The notes under the pieces were generated by a model. The model ran no database searches. It was not told the origin of the DNA and was given only the letters and a program-made list of their open reading frames with translations. Of a DNA stretch of 64,000 nt, positions 49,148-61,300 are shown in pieces. Position 1 is the first letter of the stretch, and every line of letters starts with the position of its first letter. The position numbers and the translations under genes were made by a program. Source of the DNA: Fratercula arctica (taxonomy: Eukaryota > Chordata > Aves > Charadriiformes > Alcidae); assembly GCA_947846985.1 (NCBI GenBank), contig CANTUZ010000004.1, positions 5,446,927 through 5,510,926 on the forward strand, given 5' to 3'.

Positions 49148-50594
49148 GTAAGATATGACTTTACAGACATTAAATATATTTAGTTCTCATTTCACAGCAG
49201 AGAAAGAACCTCTTTATAAAACAGTATCTTCAACAAGAATTTGTTAATGGATTTACGATTAGATATTGTTAAATTTGAGTCAGATAACTAATCAGAATCT
49301 CCCACAAATGTAAAAACTCTTCAGTCACTTACGTTCATTTTTAAAGATTTGATATGCCTTTTCTACTACTTGTCCCTAAACTGGAAACACACATTAATAT
49401 CAAGAGAGACTGTTCCTATATTTACTGGTCTTATAAACATTGAGAAACATGCCCTCAGATTTAAAGCCAGAGTAATATCTATGCAACAATGATTAAGCCT
49501 TTGGATGTTTCCTTAGAACCGATGACCCAATAGGAGCGTGGAAAATAACAGCAGTTTCTAATATGCAACCTTGGTTTCTAATACGCAACACACTGCTTAA
49601 CAGTCTGAAAGTTATTCATTGTCATTTAATTACCCATAAATGTAAATCCAAAGTCACTGCAAGTTTTGCTAGAAACCTTTAGAGAGGAGTAACTTTAAAA
49701 GGAATTTGCCTCTGGCTGTATAAACTGTTCTTTTTTAAGTCCTTAACTGTGAGGGCACTGTTGCCTTTATTTAAAGCAGTGAGCTACAAGGCGGCCTTAT
49801 TTTGTATTCTTTAAAAACTAGAGAAGGCTAATTTGTTTTAATTAATTTATTCAGTGATATAGACCTTCTTCCTGTTTATGAATTATCCATGAGCAGACTG
49901 TGGTTTTTACAAATTCATTCTTTGTTCAGAATTACTCAATGCATGTTTTGTGCAGACCTTTTCCAGTCTATGTAAACTAGGTCAATGCTACTCTGTTAGT
50001 GACTGCTAAGACTGTGCATCCATTGGTCAAATACAATGCAAACAGAGGTAATTTCCAGTGCTAAGACATAATAGAAATCTTCAAGCCTTTCTTTAAGCAA
50101 GAAACGTCAGAGAAAAGAAGTAGATCTTAAATTACAGGGGTTTTTTTAAGTTTATAGAAGGAAACAATATTAATTTAAAGAGCAAGATGTAATGGGAGGG
50201 TAAAAAGGTACAACAGATTTCCCTTGTTGAATTATCTTAGTTTTAACCAAAAGGCTGTTTTTATAATCTTTTTGTTAATTCAGGCCAAGGGCTGTGTAGC
50301 TATGGTCTGATTTCAAACAAATGCTTATAAAGATAGAAATGAATTTATATAAAACTAAAATAATCTCAGCCTCAAAAGAGGGTGGAATACTTTGCAGCAG
50401 TTATCTAAAAGGCTACAAATTTCCCCTGCAACCTTTCTGTTACTGTGTAGCTTTAGCCAGGTGACTTGATCCAGTTGTTCATTTTACCTAATTGTGAAAT
50501 GATAGTGTGTTACTGACTAGTTACGTGGGATGGTGGTAAGGAAGCAGAAAAGGCAAAGTATTATTATAATGGTTTTGCTTTGATTGCCTTGCAG
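49148..50594 (+). other. MYOZ2: MYOZ2 intron between coding exons 3 and 4
   Basis: A 1.4-kb intron containing copy 2 of the 74-bp repeat at its left side and a 20-bp-period pair at 49554-49589. Nothing else was recognised. Confidence 0.75.
49480..49553 (+). repeat. 74-bp direct repeat, copy 2 (intron downstream of MYOZ2 exon 3)
   Basis: Second copy of the 48131-48204 segment, in the same orientation, with four substitutions. It is followed at once by GTTTCTAATATGCAAC (49554-49569) and, after CTTG, by GTTTCTAATACGCAAC (49574-49589). TATGCAAC therefore occurs both at the start of this copy and just after its end. Confidence 0.95.
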
Positions 50595-50778
50595 GATATT
50601 CTGGACCACTGAAAGAAATTCCTCCTGAAAAGTTCAACACTACTTCTGTACCAAAGTATTATCAGTCTCCCTGGATAGAAGCCATTAGGGATGATCCAGA
50701 GCTGCTGGAAGCTTTATATCCTAAACTTTTTAAACCTGAAGCAAAGCCAGAGCTGCCTGACTACAGGAGCTTTAACAG
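50595..50778 (+). CDS. MYOZ2: MYOZ2 coding exon 4
   Basis: The acceptor CCTTGCAG ends at 50594. Two bases complete Gly126, then 60 codons and AG precede the donor AACAG|GTAATT. The product reads [60 protein letters not shown] (residues 127-186). [17 protein letters not shown] and [16 protein letters not shown] are myozenin signatures in the region that binds alpha-actinin, filamin C, telethonin and calcineurin in family members. All landmark residues appear intact. Confidence 0.96.
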
Positions 50779-53700
50779 GTAATTCTGAATGGACACTGAA
50801 TTTTACAGTGCAAAGAAAAATTACTATGAAATGAAATATTTCCAACAGCTGTCAAAAAACCTATGCAAGTATATGCATAAACATGAATGTAAACACAGAT
50901 TAAAAGTGGCAAACGAGCATTAAGGAGGAAACTAGTCCCTCTCTAAAGTATGGACCACAAATTAAATTGTAGAACCAGAATGTAAAATGAATTGTTGAAA
51001 ATATCGGAAGGCAGAAAGTATCAGAATCCAGTGTACTCAATAAATGGGAAACAAGGGCTATAGCAATGCTTCAAACTCCTTTCAGTATTTCTGTTGTTGA
51101 CTTCAGTAGGTACAGAATCCTAAGATCTACCAGGAGAACTCTCAGTCAAAAGTTTGTTTGTAAGCTGTATAATGCAAAACACTTTTTTTTTTTTTTTTTA
51201 ATATAACTCATATGGCTTGTTTTTTAGGCAGTGATAGTACAATGAACTTTATCCCTCAACCAATCCCTCACACCAAATAGTTAGCAGATTGCATATTTTA
51301 TTGCATTTTAATTTTTTTTATATCTTCAACAACCTTCAATAACAAATTCACAGATGAAACATTACAAGCAGACTTAAACATTTAAAGTAGAACGGGATGT
51401 AAGAGTGTAGTTATTTACGTAGTAACTAGTATACTGAGAGTAGAACTTCTAGATATATGGACAATATTGGCTTTTGAACTATTTTGAAAGTTTTAAATCA
51501 CATTCTTACTTACATGTTTTTGCTTTCATTCATACCATTCACACTATCTTTATTTACTGAAGTTATGGACAATTTTTCTCTAAATAACCCCTGGTGAGTT
51601 CCAGACAGCTAAGCCAAACCAAAACCCTTCCTCAAAACTCCAGACAGCAATCTATTGAAACAGAAAACAGCTCATGGCAACATAAACTTAGAGAAAAATA
51701 CCACAAACATCACTTGTGTTCCTGCCATGAAGTGGGCCTCAACTATAAGTGCAAAGACTAAAAAAAATTACACAATTCAACATCAAAACCGGCATTGCAG
51801 ACACTACACTAATTCTGATTTCCTAACAGCAATATACATTGCCATGTTAATAATTAAGTCTGTGTGGCACACTCTTCTCAGCAGACAAAACAGCAAATAC
51901 AAGTCAGAGAGATGTGCCACAGCTGCTAACACTGGAACAGAAACAGCACAGTCTATGTACTATGGTTATTGTAACTGGAAAAAAAAAAAAAAAAAACCAC
52001 CCCAAACAACAAAAAAAAGCCAAAGATACATATACATGGAATAGAGACAGAATCAGCTCTTTGTCTAACGAGAGAGATCCTGACTCCAATATGCGAGTTC
52101 TTACTGCGAAAGACAGGATCAGACAGGGCACAGAGGCCCCATTAATAGGGACATGTGTTTTGAGATGGTATCTGATGGCTTCTTGGTGGATTTTTAGCTG
52201 CTCTGTGGTCCCATACTCTGTTAGTTGTCCTCTTTACAACACTAACTCTTTGGATTTATTTCTATGGGGATTTTCTCTATGTATGATGTGGCAGAACTGT
52301 TGCTCACCTCAGTCTGAATTTCTTGAACACACATGAATTCATATAAGGGAAAGGTCAATATTCTCCCTTGTAACTGCCATAAAAACCTAAAATCTGGCAC
52401 ATAAATCCAGATCGAGACTACGAAATTGGTAAATTCAAAACACAAGGTATACAAATATAATCACCACATAGGTGGATTCTCATTCTCCTGGAAAAAATCC
52501 ACATCCAGAAGAAAATAAAAGGATGCCTGGTGGATCTAGAAAAGCTGTTACATACAGTACACTCAGATTTATGTTTTCTAGCAAGAAGGAGTAGAACCAA
52601 AAAGAAATTGAGAATTTGTGAAATTGAAATTCAAGATAATAGCCTCTTGGAAAAGATTTTACAGTCATGACTCCTAAAGATGCACAGGAGTGGGGTGTCT
52701 GATTATGGGATTCAAAACAGACAGCATGCTGCATGCCAAGCTAACCAACAGAAAAAAATTACAGAGAAGGCTAAATGTAACTTAAACTTCTCTTTGCTAA
52801 GGCCATCAGCACCTAATGCTGTCTATATATCTTCAGGTCAGGGATAGATTAAGGTCTTCCTTTCCAAAATCAGAGTGGGGGTCATAAGTATTCTTTTAAA
52901 ATTTGTATAGACAATAAGGTTCATTTCTTTGGAAAGAGCATTTTCCTAGAATGTGGCCAGCCTGGACTTATTTGTACAGGAATGTCAAACCCTGAGAAGA
53001 GGTGTAACACTCTGGTTTCTGGTTCTTCCACTCTTCACTTCCTATATTAAGACCTGTACCATAGTACAGAAAATAATAAATCTCTTTGGGCTAGAGGAAG
53101 TAAACGTCTTCCTCTAGCTGAATAATTAAGAAACTCACTTGGGGAAAGAGAAAACTGGGCCTACGTGTGAGTTCCCAGATCTTTCAATGCACTCTTTAAA
53201 TTACTACTTACAGTAAATTAAATAAGCAGATTTAGGAGCAGAAAACAGGACCTACACTTCTCTGCTATTAGTTGTGCAGCCTGTGTCTAGGCTAAGAGTC
53301 CTACTCTGTCCAATCCAAGTAAGTTTTTATTTCTGGGTAGCATTTTTGCTCACATACTGTACGTGATAAATGAGGGCCACTCTTACAAAGAGATGCTCTC
53401 CAACTGAAGAGAATCCAAATCTCTTGCAGAACACCTCTGGTCACAGACATACTATTATTTGGCACAGAGGTTCAACGCTAACAGCTGTGGATTTTTAATG
53501 AAAGTGCCTTGATGTGCTATTTTGCTCAAAGGTTGCTGCAGTAGCATATTATGTATGTTTTCAAGCATGGAAGTTCAGGCAAAAGATAATTAATTAGACA
53601 ATCACAGATGAGCTGTGGTGTAAGATAGGTACAGCTGCCAATGTAGCTAAGATAAAGGCAGATCTGAACATTTGTTTAAGGAAACCATTAGGCATCTCAG

Positions 53701-56700
53701 GAATGCTTTGTGCATAAGGTGAAATATCTCTTTGGACTTCTGTGGATCCCACTAAGTCATTCTGTGCATCTAGGTCACAGTATCATTGACTTCTTTAATT
53801 GCAGTCTTGGAGAGAAAGCAAATGACACTGTATTAAAGTGTGATATAATGGCACCATTTTGTTATCAGTGAAGTATCAATCAAGGTTTTCTATCATGCTT
53901 CAATAAAGTGCCATTATGTTTGTTCTCCTGCAAAACACTGGTACAGTCATCATTAGTCAGGAGGGGGTGTGGTTAACAGTAAGTGTGATGCATAGGACTC
54001 CCAAGGGAAATGGGTTTGAGATTCTTCCCAGTTCATTCAGTAGTATCTATTAAAAAGGCACTCAGACTTTACAGGCCAATTTCAGCTTTGCTTGTTACAC
54101 AACAAACTATAAAACCAACACAACTTTAAGCAGTTAGGGACATCTGATGTGTTGGAACAGATGCACACATGCATAGCTTAAAAGTATATTCATCACTAAA
54201 CAGTATTCAGATTTTTTTTTCCACTGCCAGCAATGAAGAGGTGACTCTGGACCCTGTAGCCGTGCAATTTTTATAATAGTAGCAGAATCATAACTAAGGA
54301 ATTCATAGACATATTATTGGGGTCTAGTACGCATTTTATGCTGCAGGGATCTTGCAATGCTGTCAGGTCAATGAAGAAGGCAGCAATGGCAACCAATATC
54401 AAGTACATTTGCCTTCTGAAGTAGAGCTTTCTGTGAGACAGCCAGTAATGCTTTAACAGCACAGAGCACTAGACAGAGTGCATGATCAGAGAAATTGGGT
54501 TCTGAGGATCTCTGAACAGATTGTTCAGACCAGGCTACTCTTCCTCTTCCTGGATAAAAATGAGCCTGTGCTAGGAGAGAAATGCTGCAGAACAGCCATC
54601 CCATCTGATTTCTCTTGGAGATTAATTCTTATTAGGATTGAAGAAATATTTACTGGTGAAAAATTTTCTTGCCTCTTTCACCAGTGTGGAAGCACCCAGT
54701 AATCATCTGTGGTAAAGACAGCATGAATCTACTTTTGTTGAAGAGTTTGTAATATTAAGTTAGTACCTTTATTCCATCTGCTTTCTTGGAGCTGGATAAA
54801 ATGTCAAAGGTAGGATTATGAGTAACATACAAAGCACTACATCTTACTCACATACAACAAGCAAGTCTGACTAGTTCTGCCTCTCCTACCAGATAAATTC
54901 TTGCTCAGCTTTCTCAATTCCCAAAGACTACCGTTTCAAAACCGGTACAGGAATCCAGTCCATCTGGACCAGGCTCTGATTTTATTGATCAATGGTTTCT
55001 GAACTCTATTGTAAAAATGCTGAGATCCAGATCCTCAAAAGAATTTTGGGTGCTAACTTCAAGTGATGTGAGATTAGTGAAAGCTAAGTGCTTAATCAGT
55101 TCCTTAGCACCTGAATACCTCTGTGAAATTGGCATTAATTCTTGCACTAAACTACAATGAAGCTCTGAGCACTTTGCAGGGTCAGGTTCTTTGCTCCTAT
55201 GTCTCCTTTTTGCACAGAATTAACAATAAGCAGAATGTTCTAAGAATGACAGTCACATTTTAAAATGTGAAACTCACATTTTTTTGTACTTATGTAATTG
55301 GAGGTGCTAATCCAATACAGTTAAAACATTTCTTCAGACTTTCCCAAATCATCAACTACAAGCAGTCTCCTATGTTGAGACAATATAACATTCAATAAGA
55401 AAGACTGCAAGTTAAAAAAAAAAAAAGCCCTGCTAAAACAACAGCTAAAAATAAATGAGGCTACGAGGTTGTGCCTGCTATTGTTAAAGCATGCATCTAC
55501 TTTTTAGGAATATGCAAAGTGAATATTAAAAAATCTCTTACACTTCCTGGTGTCACTTCCTATGGCTCTGAATCAGCGTTTCCGCCCTTATTATGAGCAA
55601 TGACTACTGGAATTTTTTACACATGAGTTTTAGGCTTCTATACAATGAATCAGAGCTCAAGTGATACAGCTGATGTGCACATAACACAGGTCATTACATC
55701 ATGTTGTCAGACAAGTTACCAGTCACAAAAATATACTACTGCTGTAAAGGAAAATTAACATCTATTAGCCAATTACTGTACTCTTTTACGTCGATCAGCA
55801 TGTGCCTAGCATGCAGGAATGCATAATTCTGAGCCAGACTTTGTATAGGAACTACATAGGGTTTTTTCCCCACAAAAGATATTTTAATTTCCATAAAACG
55901 GCCTGCTGTTACCTACAGAAACATGATGTATTTTAAACCCAAAAATATTACAAAGAGGAAATTTTACACTATAGAATTGTTTTGTATTTTATATAGCTAT
56001 TATTGTTCTGTTCATATTGATTATCCCTTTAATTTACATATTGATGAGAATTAAATATTACAACAATGTGAGAATGTGTATCTTAATTAGAGCAGCAATT
56101 AAAACAATCTTTATTATCCTGTAAGATGTAGATCACTACATTCACTCTGTGCCAATTAACCAAGCAATTATTTTTAATCAGTATCATATGGTATCCAAAT
56201 TGACATTGTGACCTGGAAGACAGTTTCACAAGAAAAGCTTGATACCACAGGCACTTTGCATAAAGAATTTCCTTTGACCTCAAGAAAGTTTAATGCCTGG
56301 ACTGGCTGCTGCTGCAAAATCTTGTCTTATCTTCATCTAAGAAACAGTCTTAGAGCTTAATCCAAAGCAGTGCGCTTCTCTCAGTAAGTGTGCATGTCCA
56401 GAACTTTCATGACTTTTTTTTATATCTTAGAGTTAACACTACCCCCTTCAACAAACACTGTTTATACTGTAATACAGTGAATTATATGTGTAATGACACA
56501 GCAATACCATTTCTTTTAGGTCACAGATTCATTTGTCTGAATGAATCTCTATTTTGTGTGTGTACTTAATTATCCCTAGGTTTTGTTTCATCTGCAGTTG
56601 TCTTGCTGAAAATTCTAGTCAGATCTTCAAATGATCTCTTTTAGTTTCTGTTGATACTAATTTCTCTGGGCTTCTGCTATAATACCTGGACCCATGGGAA

Positions 56701-57939
56701 ATATATACCAACAGATCTGTTGTTTTGTATGAAACAAAAAATCTACCAAGGCTGGTGAAATTCCATTTCAACAATTCATTTTCACATGTCACTATGTATC
56801 TAGATTGGCAGAAATCAGTTCCTCGTGTGTACCTTAAAATCTGACACTCTTAACTGTCCAGAATATATCCCAGCAAAGTTATGCAACTGATCAAAATGCA
56901 GAGCACATATAATAGCCTGTTTGGTTGCATTTACTTATACAAAGGAGTCTGGAAAAAGTGGCACAAAAACTCAGGGTTTTTTTTTTTGCAGCCTAGAAAC
57001 CTGCAAGTATAGAAGAATCATGAGAGGTATTTAGAAATATTGTTGTTTTACAACATTTGCAAATGTATGTAACAGTCAGTTCCTGCTTACTATTTCTTAT
57101 CTTTTAGTTTCTCAGGCTTATCGCCTGAGGGAACATTTACATTTAAATAACATGAAAAATACTGGCAGAAGACTAGGGGCCAATTTCAGCCAGTGTTTCA
57201 AGGTTTAGTTAAATAAACATTTTCTTCAGAAACAAAGCTGGTGTAAGAAGTCCTCACCCATTCCTCTCCTTTCCAGAGCCTGTTGTCTTTGGCTGTTCCT
57301 TTCTGCTTCACATTATGCTTTACTGCCTCCTCATTTGTATTGCTACAATTGTTTGAGCATAATGATATAAACCAGATTGCTGAAATAATTTGGATTTTAA
57401 AATGCTCCTTTGTTTTGAAAGGTCTTTGTTTAACCCAGATCACATAAATGACTCAAGTTCATAGCACAACCCACATACAGTCTAACTGGTACAACAATAT
57501 GGTGCTGAAATACAGTGTAGTGGGAGGAACAAGAAACTGGGGATAGGAGAAAATGGGGTGAGAACTTCCTAATTACCTGATAGAGAAAATGTGTTGAACT
57601 ATGTTTTCAGGCTTATCAACTTATCACCAACAAAATAAGTTAGTAACTGTGACTCACCAATGACAAGGTTTTCTTGTAACATCTTTCTCCCTCAGCTTCT
57701 CCATTTAGTTGGATTTTGAAGACATCCAAAGGTTTTATCTAAGGGAAAATAAATTGGATATTAACGAGAGTTTTCCAGAAAAACAATCAGAATACTTTTT
57801 CCAAAAGCTTGAAATTGTAAAAAGAAATTGTACAAATCTATATTATTAAAATAGCTTCTATTCTTTTCAGCTTCTGGGAGGAAAAGAAAACAGGTATTCT
57901 TTAAATCACATTTTACTTTTATTTCTCTAATGTCTACAG
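50779..57939 (+). other. MYOZ2: MYOZ2 last intron (about 7.2 kb)
   Basis: An AT-rich intron with T17 (51183-51199) and A18 (51979-51996) runs. Two overlapping ORFs at 51655-52044 and 51914-52336 are in different frames around the A run and resemble no protein I know. Repeat-like phrases near 55.05-55.19 kb (GCTAACTTCAAGTGATGTG, then GAGCACTTTGCAGGGTCAGG) look like decayed sauropsid interspersed repeats. No other gene was recognised. Confidence 0.7.
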
Positions 57940-58171
57940 AGTTGCCACTCCCTTTGGTGGTTTTGAGAGAGCATCAAAGCTGGTTAAATTCAAGGTACCA
58001 GATTTTAATCTACTGATGCTAAATGATCCCAGATTCATGCTCCTTGCAAACCCTCTTGCTACCAGAAGATCCTTCAACAGGACTCCTAAAGGATGGACGT
58101 CTGAGAATATTCCTGTAGTGTTCATTCAGCCTTCGGATTCTGACACTGTTCCAGAAACAGAGGACCTGTGA
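57940..58171 (+). CDS. MYOZ2: MYOZ2 terminal coding exon
   Basis: The acceptor TGTCTACAG ends at 57939. The first base completes Arg187 and 76 codons run to TGA at 58169-58171: [76 protein letters not shown]. This is the conserved C-terminal domain of calsarcins ([10 protein letters not shown]...[18 protein letters not shown]). The last five residues, ETEDL, fit the class III PDZ-ligand pattern E[ST][DE][DE][VIL] described for the myozenin, myotilin and palladin families, which binds ZASP/enigma PDZ domains. The spliced product is 263 residues, against 264 for human MYOZ2. Confidence 0.96.
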
Positions 58172-58370
58172 GAGAAGCTGCGCTCTACATCATACAAAAT
58201 GCCGAAAGCTGCACATCTGTGTATTTTTGGTCCAAATATTACTAAAGGCTACTGACAAAATTTTTCCTTGGCAGCTGGAGTATAAGTAATAACATCTGAT
58301 GCAGAGTCTCTTTTCTGGCACCTTGTTTCATCTGTACACGTAAATAAAGTAACTTGGCAAACATAACAAG
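58172..58370 (+). terminator. MYOZ2: MYOZ2 3' UTR and poly(A) signal
   Basis: A short 3' UTR has AATAAA at 58343-58348 (GTAAATAAAGTAAC). A T/GT-rich stretch (TATTTGTGTTTACATG) lies 30-50 nt further, as expected for a downstream element. Cleavage near 58362-58372 is likely. Confidence 0.75.
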
Positions 58371-61300
58371 ATATTTTCTATTTGTGTTTACATGTTCTTC
58401 TTTTACTTTCTAAAATCTTTGCTTGTCATTTAAGAACAACTGAATTAAAAAAGTGACACTACTACTAAGGGATTTGATTTAATGGGTATGCTGATTACAG
58501 CAAAACAATCAAGCAATACCACAACAGTGCACTCCAAGTACTGCCTGCTCAAGACAAGCTCTGACAAATCAACCTTTTTTCCCAACCCTGCTTTCAGCCA
58601 AAGTTAAGAATCCTGTTGTTACTTCAGTGACAGCAAGTTTAGGCCATTTCCTCCTTTCTGACTCTTACTCAGCTTTAATTATGGACGTCAATATCCACGT
58701 CACATGGATTTGTTTACAGAAAATGCGGTAAATTTGGCAATGACAAAGATTACATAGTGGTATGAAAGAGTACAGAGATATTTCCTGGATAAGTCTAGAA
58801 TGTTTTTGTTAATCGCCAACTAAAAAACTCACCAATGACTGGTTATGTCAAACATGCCAAATTATTATCACTGAGCTATGTTACCACAAATGCTTTTGTT
58901 ACTGGAAAGAAATTTCATAGATCTTTTCCCCTACAGCCATACTATATTCTGGGATTCAAAAGAATGTGAGTTTCCTTGCTCTTGATACGCTGGCAAGCTC
59001 TGGCATTTTAGAAATACAAGTATCAGACTCTTATTATTAACTACACAGGGGGCTGGCAAAAATCAGTATGACGGTGCAGTTTTTCAGTGTAATTTCTCAG
59101 GTTACAACCACATTCCAGTAAGAGGCAAGCATCTGTTTAGCAATTGCTTGTTTCTATATGCTTTTGTGTTTGAGAAGTATCCAACATCTGCAGGTTGGAT
59201 ATTCTAACACACAGTTTAGTTTGTATGTTTCGAAACAGGAAACCTAGTTTCAACCAATAGGCCACCCACATATCCTGGATGCTTCTCCAGGGCATTATGG
59301 TCTCTAAGCGTGCATGCAACATCCAAGAGGTTTATGGGTATCTCGAATACTGATTTTTTTTCTTTAAATTCATAAAATTTTGCAAACTCTATGGTAATAC
59401 ATATGTTACCATATGTGTTATGGTTAATCAAATTTTATCTCAAAATGAAACCCACAGAAGACGATGATGGCAAGCAAAATAATGTTTTTCCAATTATTTT
59501 CCTTATTAACGGTTTTGGTGGCGTTGAGGTAAAAATCTGAATATTTCATAAAGAATCTCAACATCTAAAGAAAAGAATGGTAGAATGAGATTTAAAGTGG
59601 AGTGATCAACAGTAAGTTTTGCCTATATTTTTGTGGCTGAAATTTATGTCTGTAAAAGTGGTTTCCATGTTTCAAATCTAGTTTCAAGGCAGGTAGCTGG
59701 CAAAGGAAATTCTGTCATCTAATTTCTTTAATTTACTTTGTTACACAAACTGCATAAACAATTGTACAGCCCCTGAACAAATTTATGAAAGAAAAAACTC
59801 GACCTTATTGACTGAGAATACTTTCCTAGCAAGGGATTACTTTGGGGACCTTAACCGTGCACATCGTACAACAATTACATGGACAATGAACAAGATGTGA
59901 ATTCTTCATGGCTAAAAATGAAAAGGCTTCAGAAAAAAAAACTACAGTGAAGAGCAATGCAAAAAAGTAAAATATGAGAAAACTGGTGCATATCATATAC
60001 ACAGAAAGGACTGTGAAGATACATCATTTTTATTGTATCATCTGTAAAAATAACCTATACACACAGAGCAAGCCACCTTGCTTCTTACACAACACACATA
60101 ATGGTAACTTTAGTTTCCTATATATCTATGGATCCACTGGCGCAGAACGGGCTCAGGAAGCTTAAGGTGTTTGAGAAGTACTGAGCTTACTATGCATGTG
60201 TTCAGTTGATGGTCCACATAACAGCATTAGATGTGGCTGGAAATTCCCAACAGTCCTTAAGTCCTCAAACTCTGACTGAGACTTCTGAAACGAGCTGTGT
60301 CACAGCAAAACTGGCAGCTCTAATTCAACACTCAGCTACAGTTACCAACTGCAGCAGAAGAATAAGAACTCTGTGCCTCCTGCTTTCCTAGCTCTGCTAC
60401 CACAAAGCTACGTATACACTAGTTAGTCAGATGTGCCCAGATTGTTCTTTTTAAAACTGAGGCCAGCTAACAGAGAAGAGGCTGCAGCTATTTAATCTTC
60501 CCATACTGGGTGGCTTTTGCCAAATCACCCATTGGGAACAGGCACTTGACCACACTAAACTCTTGAACCATGCTTGGAAACTCTTTGGGAGAGCGTTAAT
60601 TGGCAGAAGCTAGGACTGCGCAATGCGCTAAGTATTCAACAGCACAGAGGATTGGGTGCCAGCATCCAAGAATGTTCCCTGGCTGCATCAGCCTAGATGT
60701 AGTCTTATTGTGTAAGTCTCACTGCAATAAACAAATACCTCTGCCAAAACCCAATTCCTTTGCCACAAAGGAAGAATTCAGAGATTCTCTATTAACTTCA
60801 ATGGGTTTTAGCACCTGCATTGATTTTGTGAGACACTTACATGGCACTTGAAACATTTCCTTTAACTAGAGGAAAGACTATTTCTGAGTAACTAATAATG
60901 AAGAAATTCAGAGATCAAAATTCGCATTAATTTTTTGTAGACAGATGGCTCTAAAATGAGAGAATAAAGGTTTCTTTAGTTATAGGTCTGCAAAGATCAA
61001 CAAATACATATTTTTAAATTTTCAGTAGTGCTTCTAAAAGCTTTTTAGCTGTAAGGAAGACAGATGAAAGGGTAGATTAAGTGGAAAAACACATGAGCAA
61101 CAGCTTTACACAAACAGGAACAACCACAGGTATATAAATATTTCAGAAAAATGTGCTTATAACATCAGATACACTTTATCACAAGACACTACTCGTATTT
61201 GCTTCCAAAAGAGAAAGGGACTGAAGGGTATGATCAAAAGGCAAAAGTGTGGTGGGAGTATATATATCGTTTAAAATATCCAGAAGTCTTTGTCCCCACA

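Noticed and set aside
51655..52336. Two overlapping ORFs in the last MYOZ2 intron, considered as a retropseudogene because of the A18 run
   Set aside because: The A run is in the middle rather than at the end of the ORFs, the frames differ, and neither translation resembles a known protein.
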